Source: Dromaius novaehollandiae (taxonomy: Eukaryota; Chordata; Aves; Casuariiformes; Dromaiidae). From it: a DNA stretch of 64,000 nt. The notes beneath the pieces are model-generated. The model had not been told where the DNA came from, did no database searches, and saw only the letters and a program-made list of their open reading frames with translations. How positions within the stretch are numbered: the stretch's first letter is position 1; every line of letters starts with the position of its first letter. The stretch covers positions 7,693,619 through 7,757,618 of the forward strand of contig NC_088105.1 in the NCBI RefSeq assembly GCF_036370855.1, in the 5' to 3' direction. Below, piece after piece: positions 46,985 to 60,724 of this stretch. The translations under genes and the position numbers were made by a program.

Positions 46985-49425
46985 TATATGTTTCAGTGAA
47001 CAATGCTTTCACGTATTGCAAAAGATTTTCATTTCCCTTCTCAATGTATTCTGAAAGATCCTGGGCAAAGGGCACTGGAAGCATTCAGATGTGAAAGCGT
47101 CCTTAGTATGCCCATTCACTATACTCATCCGGGGTCAGCGAAGCCAAAAATCTCAACACCAATTTTTACAGAATGTTTAATACAATTGATGCAGCTGATT
47201 TTATCACTAAAGTGAAACAGAAAAGTTCAGGACCTTATGATAAAAAATGGTTTGCCTTAGAAAATTATTTGCAACAAGTTAATTTTTTTTAGACCAGCTG
47301 TAAATAGAGCAATCACTGCTAGCCCAGCCGGTGTTTTTAACTAAGGCAAAGGATGCAGGACACTATGTCAGGACTGCCATATATCCATATAATTTGTTTT
47401 ATCACCATTTCTCAAATTCGCTGAGTTGTGAAGGAGAAGGGTAGAATATGTTCCACTAGCCACTTACCCCAAGGCCTATTTATTTTCACCACAGTATCAA
47501 ACTTGAAAAACTGGATTGTTTGCCTTACCCAGTCAGGTAGTACATAGTGTTAATGCACTGTGCAAAGGGGAATCCCCCTTTACTTACTATTGCACTTGAT
47601 TAGATGAACACAATAGAGCTTATTTCAATACAATTGATATCATGCTGTAAACAAATATAGCTAGCACATTGTACCGTAGCACCTTCACTTCCAGACAAGC
47701 AGCATGGTGGTGTTATGCACATTCATGGTACATTATTTGAAAGGCTACTTAGCTCCCTTAAACAATTTTTAGACGTCCAAAGTTAGGTAAGAGTCATCCC
47801 ATCCTTAGAACCAAAATACACTTAACCAGTAAATGAGGTTACCTGGACTTTACTGAGGAGATGTATTTTGGCTCTATTTTGTTTAAATGTAATGTATTTC
47901 CATTTCAAAACAACTTACTAAGTCTTAATTCTTTTTGTTGCATTTCCAAAGACAGCAGACAACTTTAAAAATAATTTCATGTGCTGACATCTATTTTGGG
48001 GGGATTTTCAATGGCAAAATGAGTTTCAAATGCAAATGATGTTTTGCCCATGCTTGGTAAACATTTCTTCTTTTGTCTATCTGGTTTTGAATAATATTTT
48101 TAGTAGGATATGTATACAGCACATTACTGATAGGAACGGTTACAAATGTACTCTCGCTGCCAGAGACAAGAGACAGATATCTTGGTGTACTTAATCTTCT
48201 GTATAGCTAGCATGCCATCGTAAGCGTTCCAGTGCAACTGGTTACTTGCTTAACTATTGCAAGGTGAAGCCCTGATTTCACCTACTGCCGAGACAGCCAA
48301 GTTATCCAGCACTTCTTGAAAGTGCTCTGCACCAGCCAGAGAGACTCAGAACTCGACACTGCCTCCGTAATTGTGTGATCGCACATTTGATACACACAGA
48401 CAAGCTGGCTCTAATTTCTGGTAAAGAAGAAACTGAGTAAGTGACTTTTTGCCCCTGCCAATCAACTCTTAGGTGACTTGCATTTACAACTGAAAACAGA
48501 TGAAAAATTGCAGCCACAAAACCCCCCAAACCAGTGCTTTTCCGCCTAGAAATCAGTAGCTTAGTGGACTAAGGTGAAATGTTTACCTATCACTGGTAGG
48601 ATCCACCCTGAAAGTATGTTAAACATTGGGTTAGGAAACAGCTCTGTGAGTAGTTAAGCAAACATAAAACCTGGAACTAAACCTCAACTTGCAAGTACCA
48701 GGAAAAAAAAAAAACACACACAGAAAGACTCAAAAAAACCCCGATACCCATAAACAAGTAACTAGGCTTTTCCTTCCCTGTCTTTTGTTGGAAGTACCAT
48801 GTGAGAACATGCAAAAAGATGCTCAAACATTTTGCACATGCAAATCCAGCCCAGCTGAAGAGCTGACTTTTAATCTCCAGCATCCGAGCTCTTGTGCAAC
48901 GTGAACATCTGGATCACCACCCCAGGTCTTGGAGGCACACTAACCCATCTGCCTCAGTTCCTGCTGGGGTTTCTTTGTGTTTCTTTCAGGCTCTTTTTCC
49001 AGCCTTTCCTGGCAAGCTTATTTTTCCTCCTTCGCACCTTCCTCAAGTGAGGATGATGGACAGGTATTTAATTACTTGGAGTAAAAAAATTAAGAGACTG
49101 ATTTAGTGCCTGTCAGTGCAGCTGGAAAAAATGAAAACAAAATGTATTCTTAAAATATCAGATAGGAGTTAGGAGAGCTCCTAATGTAATATGATGAACA
49201 TTTATTTCCAAGTAAGAAGCTTTCTCCAATGCCATTAAATTGAGCCACTTAGGCCGTGCTAATGCTTCCTGCTTTACACTCATATTTATTTGCTTACTCT
49301 TATACCGTGCTTCCTCCGTTGGCCAGTTTGACTCCCCCTAACATCCACCTTCCTCTTGCGGACACTACATAGGAAGGGGGGACACTAATGATCGTGGATC
49401 AAGTGGCTCAAAGACAACAAGTCCT
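46985..49425. other. Intergenic, no recognised gene
   Basis: AT-rich. Apart from an A12 run followed by a CACACACA stretch at 48703-48722, I see no repeat or gene signal. Confidence 0.55.
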
Positions 49426-49428
49426 CTG

Positions 49429-49475
49429 TAGCAAATGTCTACTGAGAGGGAACTAGCAAATGTCTACTGAGAGGG
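49429..49475 (+). repeat. Tandem duplication of a 25-bp unit
   Basis: The unit TAGCAAATGTCTACTGAGAG plus five bases occurs at 49429-49453, and its first 22 bases repeat exactly at 49454-49475. No mismatch separates the two, so the duplication is probably recent. Confidence 0.9.
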
Positions 49476-52400
49476 CTTCTCAGAGACATGGTCAAAATTA
49501 GATTTTGGTGTCCCAAGGCTGAGGAATCGGTCTACCTACCTCACAAGATGGGAGAGGGAGGTGGTATGAAAAGCCAGAAAGAAAGAGTTGGACTGCTGCT
49601 CTTTCTGCCAGGAATAAAAAAAGTGTGGAGGCAGGACCTGCCCTACACACCCCACTGCCTTCCTCAGTGGTGCAGCAGCCCTCCTGCAAAGTGATCAGCA
49701 AGACCATGGCAATCAAGCTGCTTGCAGCCAACTGCTGCCCTAAATGACTGAATACTTTGCCTATGCCTAAAGCGGGCCATATCTCCAGCCAGCAGGAATC
49801 GTGGATGACATTTTCCCCCATCACTAGAGAGGCTCATAATACTGAGCTGAATTAAAGATCTCTGTTATTATGATTTGAGGGGAAAAGATAGTTTTGTCTG
49901 TGCATGTACATACATAGTTATTAAATATCAGGGACTTCTTTCCACAGGTATTGTATCTTTATATTTTTATCTTGCACCATTTTAATACAACAGAAGTGAT
50001 ACAGCTTCCTAGGGGGGAGACAACAGCCACATCCTTCCCATGGATGTGTTGTTGTTATCGTTCAGTTTGACTTCAAACATCTTAGGTACTGCGCCCAGAT
50101 CAGGGGCTTCTGCAATTTCTATCGTCACGACGTCTTTTGCCTTACAGGATTCTTAGCCTGATTTACAGGATCCAAGAATGAAGTGTTGCGAGCGGGGAGC
50201 GAGTTGGGGGGGAGATAACCCTATCCAAAAATAAATGAAAAGTAGCAGGAGATTTCAAGGCTTTGCTGATTCAGCAAGAAGGCATGAAATTTCTCTCTCC
50301 TCCTATTTAAACACTTACTCAAAATATGTCTGTGGAAAATAATATTAAGAGCTAAAAGTAAGAATATTAGGGCAACTAGGGCACATTGACAGCCTTCATT
50401 CATCTAATACTCTCATTTAGTCTTAAAAAAAAATGCTGGAACAGGAATGTGCAAACCATAAATTGCAAAGCCAGCATCTGCAAGCTTTCATTCAAGGTTC
50501 ATAATTTCTCTTTCGTTCAACCAAACATGTGGCTCTTCTTATTATTTGTGAATACTGAGGCAAACTGGCTGGTATTAGCACATGCTTGGGGAAGGGCTGT
50601 TTTTCAGTGAGGTGTTGGCACATTTCCGTTTTGTTTTTAGGAGGTCAGTGGTTTGGGACCAGACTGAAACATTGCAAAGCCAATATAAACATTTCTTTTC
50701 TTTCAAATTATCCTCAGGGAAAAATAACAGTTTGGCCGTTGCACAATTTTAAGAGTTACAGCTTTACTTCTGCCAGCATTTCCTTCCATGACTTCCACTA
50801 ATGACAGTACAGTTCCACAATCCTCAAGGTACAGTTCACCACCTCAGACTGATGAGAGGGTGTTTTGTAGCCGCAAGACTGAAGACAGGCACTGTCTATA
50901 CAGGGGGACTATACAAGTAATACAAGGGGGACAATTAGTGCTATAGAAATAATCTTCAGAGTCTGAAGATTCATTTTAAGAAGTACAATAACGCTCCATA
51001 ATATTTTGCCATTGACTTTATAAACAAACACTTACTGTGCTTTAATCGTGCAGTTCACAGCAAGTTTCTGCCCAACACTCCCCATGAACACAGTGCGAAC
51101 ACAAAGATAAAAGGGAATGAACTGTGTTTTAAGCTCTCTCCTAAAATAAACGGAAATGCATTATTAGAAGATGCACTAAGTAGCCTAGATCCATCAAAAA
51201 TAACATGTCTGAGGCAAGTTCATACTTCACCCCAAGAAAATGATACCCCAAACCATGAAAACTGGGACTGCAAAGAACATATAACCCCATTAACACCGCA
51301 CAGAGTGACCTCAAGAGAAAGTGAGCCGGGCAGTCCTGGTGCTCTAACTTAAGCCAGCTCCTTCCATTTCTGTTAAAATGCTTTATTATTAGCACTATGC
51401 TAACAAAACCCATTTGAGTTATCTGAACAAATCTCTTAATTTATTAGATCAGTGAAAGGAGTGAATTAGACCACCGGGGCATTACTTACTTCAACTGATA
51501 TCCAAGGAAATAACTCAGTCAGAAACGCATTACTCACAGGTGGGTGGAGAATGGCTTTAGGTCATCAGAAAGCTAAACACGCTGTAAGGAGCGATGGCTC
51601 TTCTGAGACCTTTGCAAGCCCACACTCTGCACTCCTCCCACTGACATCATGCCAGTGGGCGAGGGCTCCAAGCCATGTCTCAAGCCATCATTACTCAACC
51701 TTTGACTCACAAAACCTCAGAAGACAGGGACAGAACATAATACTCCTCTTGAGAAACCCAGTAAGGGCAGGCAGAAGAAACCAACATCTCCCAAGGTTTA
51801 TGCATGTTACCCAGGCAGCAGTTTTACCATTAATTATTATTTTGTAAAGCAATCAGGCCGCTCACATAAGTACTAAGCTCTTTATCAAACCCCTTTCTAC
51901 CACCAACTATAGTGGAATACAAGGTACTTTAATTAAAAGAGATTGAGAGACGCAGCCTTTTACCACCCTGATGAGGCAGCTCTGAAGCAAGAAGGGCTGG
52001 CTACACTATTTACCATGCCTGTCTTTCTCGTTTTCAGCCAAATTAAGTCCGTCTCCTCCACCTGTGTGTCAAAACATCCTCCTCCTCCTCATACACTCAT
52101 GTGGCATCGGAAACTGTTTGGTTCTATAATAACTTACAAGCAGCATTGCAACATCCTGGTGTTACTGTACTTTCTAGCTACTGCAGTCTCTCTTGCTTTT
52201 CTCCAGTTCCCAGCTTTTGGAACAGCACAATCTGAATTTTCTTTGAAAAAAAGTATTGTTGAAAAGAGGAGCTTGAAAAAAACAACGTGAAAAGACAAGA
52301 CATACATTACCGAAGACCAGCATTAACGTCTTGAGACATTGTACGTATCATTTGGAGATATGGAGCCGTGGAGTGTCTGGAAAATGAGAGACTGAACATG

Positions 52401-55400
52401 ACATGAACTAGACAGCAAAGTGGGAGAAGAGGCCTTTTACCATAGGCACAAAGAAGCTATAAATGCAGTACCACAGGAGAGAAAAACCATCTGAAACTGG
52501 ACCCAACAAAGAGCACGCTTGACAGAAAGGCACCATCCACATAAGACTGCACCCCATCCCTGCCACACAGGCTAATTGATTTTTTTCAGTGCTTGAGAAC
52601 ATCTAAGTTGGTCTGAAACCTGCCTGTACCTATCATGGTCTGAAATTATCCTCTCAAACCACCAAAACATATATTAGCAGCTGATTTAGGACCTCTTATA
52701 GGAGCCAGATTTTCAGAAAAAGGTGAGCACAGCATCCCTAGAAAACAAGAGTTAATCTTTTCCAGCATATTTAGTAAATGTTATTCCCAGCACTGTGAAG
52801 TCTGCTCTCTGCAACTTGAAAGATCAGGCATAACGCAAAATAGGAAGAAACAAAGGAAACCATAACCACACATAAACAATCTGAACTTCCTTCTCCTTCC
52901 TTAGTATAGGGCTTTGTTTTTCCCCTCACAGCTGTCTGGACGATATGGAGGGTCAGAAAGGCAGCTATTAATCATCTGAGTGCACAGGCAGCTGAATGCA
53001 AAGTAACTCGCCACTAATCCCTGCACAAGGAAGCAGCAAGCACCGTATTTCACACTAAGTTTCACAGCCTGCAAGAAGTCAGCTACCAAGAGCCTGAAGA
53101 AGTCTCAGTTTGGTCTTACTAGTGTCAGTAGCTAAACTCCAACTGATTTCAGTGGAGAAAGACTATATTCGTAAGGCTTTATACTCTCTCCAGTCTTTAA
53201 TCATATGAGGGATGTTTAGTTTCAGCCAAAGCATCCTGTTCCTCAGCAGAAAATAGGGCATGAACGCGTCTCCATTCCCAGACCCATGGCCAGAGCAGAG
53301 TGAAGAAAGCAGAAACCACCGGGGGTAAGGCTAACTAAGAGGATTCTAGGTAAGTAAACAGGCAGGGCCAAATTCAGCTGCATTATCACCTGAGACAGGG
53401 AGAGAGGAGTCCACTACGTGGCCTGTGCAGCCATGACCACGTGGCACGTGAGCTGTCGTACACGTACTGCATTCAACCAACAGGAGCTGTAGCTACTCCT
53501 CTTTGCTTTTATTACCCACACACAGTGAATCACCCTGGGGAGAAAAACGCGCGGTGGCAGGGTATTTCATAACACTTTAACGAGGGAAAACAGTATGACC
53601 AAGAGAGTACGGTAAATCTAGAACAAACCAGCGCCCTGTTGTAAAGCATTTCAAGCTTCACTACTACTACTTGTTATTTCTGCCCTTCATTTACCATAGG
53701 TGCAAGACATCATTAAATGCTTTTACAGTAGCAGCTAGTTGAAATAAGTGCCATAAAACCCTACAGGCCCATATGAGTCCAGCTGGGAATCTGAAGCCTG
53801 CAGATGAGCAGCTTTGCTGGCGATAAGGACACAAGTGCGTGTATACAACGCGGCATGGCACCTATACACACTTGGGTGCGAGACTGGCAAGCGGCTGACA
53901 GCGCATACGTGAGCGAGGCAGAGTGCTGAGAGAGAAGGAAAGACTGAGAAGAGTAAGTAGCTGCAGCCTTACACATCCCACAGGGATGCCAGTAGTACGA
54001 GCTTGAGAAAGTGGCTCAACAGCATGTTACGGATCAGCAGGACGAGCTGAAAGAACAAACAAGGAAACTGTGCACCAGCACTGGGAAATGGGACTTGTAT
54101 ACACTTGGATGCAGCCCTGTTAGTTCCTAAGGATGTATCTGACTTGATCACAACCTTTTTTCACCTCAGACAAACTGTAAGATGCCAAATCTGGCTATGC
54201 CCGTCAAAGGGTTAACAAGTCCTCAGCCGTATCAGTTCAAAGGACTTTAACCACTAGTACAGTTTCACTGAAATGGGTAAGAAGAGCTGACCGACTCTTC
54301 AGAGCCTTGCATTTGAGTTGTTTTCGGAAGGCCCCAGCATACTAAAAACACTGAGCAGTTCACCTAATTCTAAACAAACACTTATCACGGGTAGATACAC
54401 ACAGCAGGCAGCTAAGTAAAGGTTTGGTTTTGTCAACACAAAAAAACCTCTCAAACTCTACCTAATTCTTTATCTAGGTAATTTAATGGATTTAGCTGGG
54501 CCTGATAGGCAACTATGAGGACTGCATATATGTCCCACGAAAAAGCAAGTCCACATATTAGATGACTCAGTAATTTCTTTCAGGATGCCTAGAACCATTT
54601 CTATACTATGGACCAATATTTTTTAAATTTTGGACCAGAACGATGGAAGACTGGGTTGGCCTGTAGCAGCTGATGATCCAAACAGGTTCTTCTCCGCACA
54701 GTGCATGTCCTTAAATTGCCTAAACACAGTGAGAAGACAAGATAATGTCATTTCAGCCCCCTGCCCTTTTCATCACTAACCTAGAGTTGTTTATGGATCG
54801 AAAGGAAGAACGTGCTAAGTGCACTCGACCAGACAGAGCTGAACTGCCTGCAGCCAAAATACAAAAGATTGGATATGTAATTTTTTTTATAGTATAATCA
54901 TTCTGTCATGTATAATGGATGCACAAGCATAGTTTGGGCTTTTGCAAACCTAGAGCAAAGCTTTACTTTATTCCTGTAAATCTCATGGGCTTCATCAAAC
55001 TGCAGCATTGTCCCCTGTCAGCAGCACAATGCTTAGCAATGAAATTCCATGGCCCAAACTGAGGCCTTGATCATACTTTAAAAATAGATTGCTGTTAATA
55101 ATTTCATTATTTTGGTGGTATGTGAGATACAAGAGCCTTTCTAGTTCTGTAACCCCATAAGGCTGTGGGAATGCAGGGGCCAAACAACAGATAACCCCAA
55201 AACTGTTTTCTTCAGATGCATTTAAGATTAACAAGTTTTGGAGGTCTGAGAGCGGCAGAGGCTAAGGGCCAGTGGGGAGAGTACAAGGCAATATCTGGAT
55301 GGGGAAGAATTTGGTTTATATATTCTCCAGCCCCAAGGGATTAATGAGGCAATCCTTACCAACGTGCTTTAGGCGGAGAAGCAGGGGAAGCAATGGGCAG

Positions 55401-58400
55401 CTGGGATGCTTTCCTTAGGTGTGCAGTTGGGAGGGAGGCAAGGAGGGCAGCACAAAACACGCAACAAGAGATACTGTAAACTCATTCACTAACCAAACTG
55501 ATTGGCTCAAACTGCGCTCAAGAGATGAAGGAAGGGGATAAAAATATCTCATAGAAAAATTTTGGTTTCTTTGCCTGACAGTCTATCCAAGAACATATCT
55601 GGCTCGTAACACCATGTATGAAATTATCACTTTATTGGTTCATTTTTCTTCAGAAGATATCCAGAAGAACGTTGTTTTACAGAAAGGGAATTATGGCAAA
55701 GAGACCAGGTGGCATGCCCAAGTCTGACACAGGTGGGAAGCGTTTCAGACTCCTCCTAACCCTTTTCAGATGCTGTAACTGCAGAATCACAGTTCCTTTC
55801 CTAAAAAATAAAATCATGTTTTTGTAGTAATGAGTGAGCCAGGGTATGCAAATTTGGACGACAGTTTTGGATGTCTGGCCTCCAAGGCATTCGATACATT
55901 ACTTCAGTGTGAATCATTTCAAAGGAAGAGTCCAGCCACAATGCTCAGACCCAACTTTTCCATTTTTGAAGCAGCGAGTATTAAAGCACTGGTTCGGACA
56001 GCACTTGCCCAAACTTGTTGTGGTGCCCTCGGTGCCACCATTGCCTTCAAAAAACAAAAGCCCTCCAAGCACACGGTAACAACCAAGACGTTCGTGACCT
56101 GTTTGCAAGACCTCCTTGGCCCGTCAGCAGTAACAGCACGTATGCAGCAGTAACCTCAGCCCTGATGAGCTTTTAGGCTCAGCACAGTAGGGAGGAAATT
56201 CCACTAGCAGGACCGCTACAGCATTATCCAGAAGAGGGAGTGCATAGCATACACACACGTAAACCACTATTCCGCTACACTATGTCCTCACACTCAGTGT
56301 AGGCTCTGCAGACATCCAGACCAATATTAGACTCAGCCATATACCTCACTCTACGTACAGCTCTGAAATACCTGCCACACAGCTCATCCAAAAACACCTC
56401 CCCTCTTTGCGCTGTGTCTGCAGCTTCAGACTTCCTTGCTTTCTTTAACTCAAAAATACTTTTTGATAAGCTTTTTTTACATGTTGCATTGTTAGTCAAA
56501 ATTATTTTCTCAAGCTACAATTTCAATAAGCTTGGTTCCAAGTCCCTTTCTATCGTTGCTGGTCCCTGATTTGATAAGTAACTCATAAGAAATGCAAATG
56601 CGGCAGAATGCAAATTCAGAGTTAACTGCTCAGAAATATTCAAGAGTGAAGCTTATACATTCACTTTCTGCGAGCAGTGGCGTTTTCTGAGTAGAACTTC
56701 CACTTGTGTTTATCAGGTTTTATAACAACAGACCAAAGCAGCACCTGCACAGCCTTGGAGGTGCCCTTGGCAGTGAAAAACACAACCAACCCCAAGAACA
56801 AAGCCACAGGCAGACTCCAGCGTGTGCAGTTATTAACTGGTTAGACCTAGACCATGAAGAGGCAGCAAGGAATGGGCAGGCATACTAGAAGTTCATTTAA
56901 ACTAACAATTCTGATAATTTTTTCTTAAGGTTTACCCTAATCTTACGTTTCTACTTGCACGTCTTCTCCTTCCCCCTCAACGCGCTCCGTTAAGTATCCT
57001 ACTGAACAGTATCCTTTCCATACTGGACTCAAGCAAAAGTCAAACCAAGGTCAGAGTTTATTTTCTGTCCTTCATTCTTAGAAAAAAAATCAGTGACATC
57101 CACGTTGAAAGAAAGACTGAAAGTCTAATAGCTTTGTTTAGCTCTCAATAATAGTATTAATACTAATAACAGGATTCTTAAAAATGAATTATTACCTGGT
57201 TTTATATGCCTCTCTTACCTAATCTTTCTCACTTTTTTTTTTTTTTTTTGCTGTCTTTTTACAGATTATCAAGAGTTTAGGATTTTGTTGACTTTCCATA
57301 TTCATTAAAAATGGATTTCAAGGTCATTGTAGCTACAACTGATAAATACAGTTTGTTACAATGGTTTCAAAAATAAGTAACTTCCACAGCAGTGCAGTGA
57401 ATAAGATTTTGAAAAGGAAAAAAATGGAAGGAAGCTCCTTGTCTGTGCTGGCTTATTGAGCAACTCCAAAAATTAGAAGTCATTGCTGTAATACAAGTTA
57501 TCAGTACAATGTACTGCTTTATCTTGCCCAGGTTGCACCCTCTCTCTCTTCAGAAGAAAAAAAATAACAGCTACAGGTAACATTCCTGCCTATCTCAGTA
57601 AGTTGTATAAGTGAGAAAGTCACCCCAATAACCTGCAATTTATAAACATTGTTCCAGCTGTGTTACCAAGGCCTGCAAAGTTTACAGCTCAGGAGCAAAC
57701 TGGGTCCACCTGGTCTCTGAGCGCACCGAGGAGCCAAAGGTGCCCGCGGAGCGCCCACGCTGGCATGCCTGGCAAGGGCTGCAGCGCAGGCACCACGCCA
57801 GGGCTCAGCAAGAGCGCAGGCTGCAGAGGAGATAAATCCCACTCTGTGAATGTTTCTTTGCTATTTTAAAAGGCCAAAGTCAGTAGCTTCCAAGAACTTT
57901 TCAGTAGAGAGACATGAGAAGATTTGGTTCACCAAATGCAAAGTCATTCTGAAAGACTGAGCACACACAGTACTTTGCACCACAATGCTTGCCAAAGATA
58001 GTAGCTTATGCTTAATACCTCTTAAAGACTAATAAACCACTTGATTATTTGCATTCAAATATAGAGTAAAATCATCTGCAACAGCATTCAACTGATCAGT
58101 TTTGTTAACTGCATCCACAACCCCTTGCTGTTTTTGCTAAGAACAGGATGGAAGTTTAAAGCCTTGCTGCTAACAGAGGCTGGGAAAAAAAAATTCTCTG
58201 TTTATATGTATCAGTTTTTCAACCAAAGCAGGGAATGCCAGTTAATAACAGTGCAGTTTGAAAAACTAGTATCAGTAAAAACAGTCATGGAAAGTGGAAG
58301 ATGACAAAACTAGAACCCAGTGCCAGCGTGCTGAAAGGCTAATATAGAGCAATGAATCACCCTCACCTAACTTCGATTTCTTCAAGTTTTTTCAAATTTC

Positions 58401-59900
58401 CCGTTAGGGGAAAAAAAACTTCTTGTTCTTGTTTACCAAATTTCTGAAGTGTGGAAAGAACGAGAAGCTACACAATATCTCCTTGTTACAAAGCAGCTAT
58501 TCATTATGCTTAGCTTAGGAGCTGAAGCTTCCCAGTACAGTCATTACCGTCTCCTGAGTTATTCAAAGCATCTAACTTGGAGATTTCTCTCTCCCCACTA
58601 AGCCCAATGGGTGTCTTGGTTCCTAGATTGCAGCAATACTTCCCACAAATATTTATAAAATAGTTCTCTGAAATATCTTTCAGTTTTGACCTCCTTCAGT
58701 TTCCCTCCTCCCTGAGTTTTTGCAGGGATTTGCATACTCACAGTGAAAACAAGAAAATATATATTTGTGTGCCTGATCTGATAAAACAGTTCCTTTCCTG
58801 CTAAAGTAGGATTTTTTTAAATAGGTATGCACAATGTTGTCAGAGTAGCTATCGAAATAAGGTAATGATGTATTCAAAAGCCCTAGACCCCTCATTTCAA
58901 ACCAATGAAGAGATACCAACACCGAGAACCTTTGTTTTGCCTTTCTTTTTCAGAAAGCATCAAGTAAGCTTCATGTTTTTAAAGAGCTTCTTAGCACGTC
59001 TGAGGCCCTGCATGTAGGTTTTAAGAAGGAACTATCAGGACTCTGGCACAGCTTCCTCTCCCTTTACAGTGTCCAAAGCAGCAGCACACAGAAAGGTTGT
59101 CCCACTGAAAGGTAAGGAAGGAAGAAAAAGGGGAAAAGCCTGGTGTACAGTTGTTTGTGCAACACCTGGCTCACGTGTTCGGAAAGACCACAAACGTCAG
59201 ATGTGACGGTGTTCTTGCAGGGGTTTTTTGTTTCTGTGAAGGAGGAACTCCGAAAACCCAGAGCTTTTATTGCGCTTGTCTGGAGTTTTTTAGCAGATCA
59301 TTTGCTAATGTGCCGTTTTCACAACTGCACGGTTTTATGAGCAAATCCTATGGAGAAATGTAGTCTTCCATTTCACAGCTATCAACATCCTTGTTCAGCA
59401 CATTCAACCCAGCGGATCGCAGCCTTATTCACAAAGCTCGAGCCCCAGAGCAACAAACTGGAACAACTAGCATTTCAGTACTTGGAGCAAATTTGCTAGT
59501 TTAATTTTACAGTAGATCTTTGACTTCAGCAGAAAGTGTCTTCTCTTGGTGCAAATCCACACAGTTCTTGCAAACTACCAGTTCAGCAATAGGAATATAT
59601 TGTGGAGAACAGGGAAGCAGTAGAATCGGGAGCCACCAAAAGGAGACACAATCTTCCCCCCCCCTCCCCCCAGTAATGCACAAGGCCCATTTGAGCACGT
59701 TTCTGTAAAGAGCTGCTGTGCAACAACGGCACTGACAAACACAGTCAGCACTCTTCCAGGAGCAAAAGCCAAGATACTCACCACATCTTCAAGAAGGGGG
59801 ACTACATAAAAATGGGTGTGCTCATTAAAAATAGTGGAAGGAGCAGCTAAGAGAAATCCCTGCAGGGGTTGTGACAACTTACCACCACCACACTGGAAGT
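49476..59900. other. Intergenic, no recognised gene
   Basis: About 10 kb without supported exons. Features seen are a weak repeat-like stretch at 53.12-53.20 kb (ACTCCAACTGATTTCAGTGGAG), a T17 run at 57233-57249, a small GC-rich patch at 57700-57840, and a C-rich tract at 59656-59671. Open frames at 55.6-56.5 kb are short, overlap each other and match nothing I know. Confidence 0.5.
57233..57249 (+). repeat. Poly(T) homopolymer, 17 bases
   Basis: Seventeen T in a row. No SINE or processed pseudogene is recognisable on its right side as read from the minus strand. Confidence 0.85.
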
Positions 59901-59919
59901 ACAAAGCAAATGTTTATCA

Positions 59920-60720
59920 AAAGACTTGAGAAAAAGTGAGAAGGAGGAGGCACGATCAAACAGCAGAATAAGGGAAGTTATTAAGCAAGCATCCTTCAAA
60001 AAGCTGAAGTCAAGTACAAATGAAGAAAACAGGAAGAGTACAAACTCTGGCAGGTTAGGGAAAAAAACAGTAAGGCAAGCCAAAACAAATTTTTTGAGGA
60101 ACAATTTGTAAACAGCAAAATTAACTCTAAATCATCTTTCAAACAGATTAAATGGGTTGTCTGTTAGAAAGACTGCAGGGCCAAAAGATGACTGGGTATA
60201 AAATGAACACTCAAAGAAAATACGTACACAGGAAAAAACGCCGAAGTGTTTCTGCGTTTGTTGTAAAAGATATGGAATATCTCTCATGCTGGAATCTTCC
60301 TTTTTGAGTAAGTCACCCGAGGAGCTGCTGCAGATAAGGTGTCAGTAGAAGAGGTTACCAAAGGCAAAAATGGGGACTGACAAGACATCAGCAGCAGATG
60401 GGATGCACCCAAGAGTATCTGAAAAAAGAGAGATAGCAATCCATCGATTCCGTCACAGAAATCCTTTAGACTCCGACTAGTAACTTCTCTCTTGAAACGA
60501 GAGGATCGGGAAATGGTAAGTAACACACTAAATTTTAACACAGGTTTTGAGAGAGGTCTGGAAAACTACAGACTGGCAAGTCTGACATCTGGATTGAGCA
60601 AATTAAGTTGATCTACAATAAGGAATAGAACAAACACTTGGATAAATATGATACATTGGAGAAGAATCAAAAGCTTTCAGTCTTAGGACTAAGACCTTTT
60701 AGCGTATCTGACAGAAGTCA
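59920..60720 (+). repeat. CR1/L3-like LINE relic, ORF2 reverse-transcriptase region, frameshifted
   Basis: Degraded LINE coding blocks appear in the correct order. First, a basic pre-RT stretch at 59926-60108 has EVIKQASFKKLKS and RQAKTNFLRNNL segments. Next is DKTSAADGMHPRV at about 60.38 kb (family DKSPGPDGIHPRVL). Then ENYRLASLTSGLSKL is at about 60.56 kb (family NYRPVSLTSVLGKL). Last are RNRTN and, in another frame, LDKYDTLEKNQ at about 60.64 kb (family NRINKHLD...KSQHGF). At least two frameshifts and several stops break it. The rest of the RT and the 3' end are absent. Confidence 0.75.
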
Positions 60721-60724
60721 ATGT

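Noticed and set aside
55690-55745. MIR-like antisense words (AGAGACCAGGTGGCATGCCC, then TGACACAGG)
   Set aside because: Match too short and interrupted to separate from chance.
55830-56153. 107-codon plus-strand open frame overlapped by other frames
   Set aside because: No domain, no splice context, and three overlapping frames of similar length; consistent with chance.
59926-60111. Lys/Arg-rich 61-codon open frame as a possible small basic protein
   Set aside because: It is better explained as part of the CR1/L3-like LINE relic that continues to about 60.72 kb.
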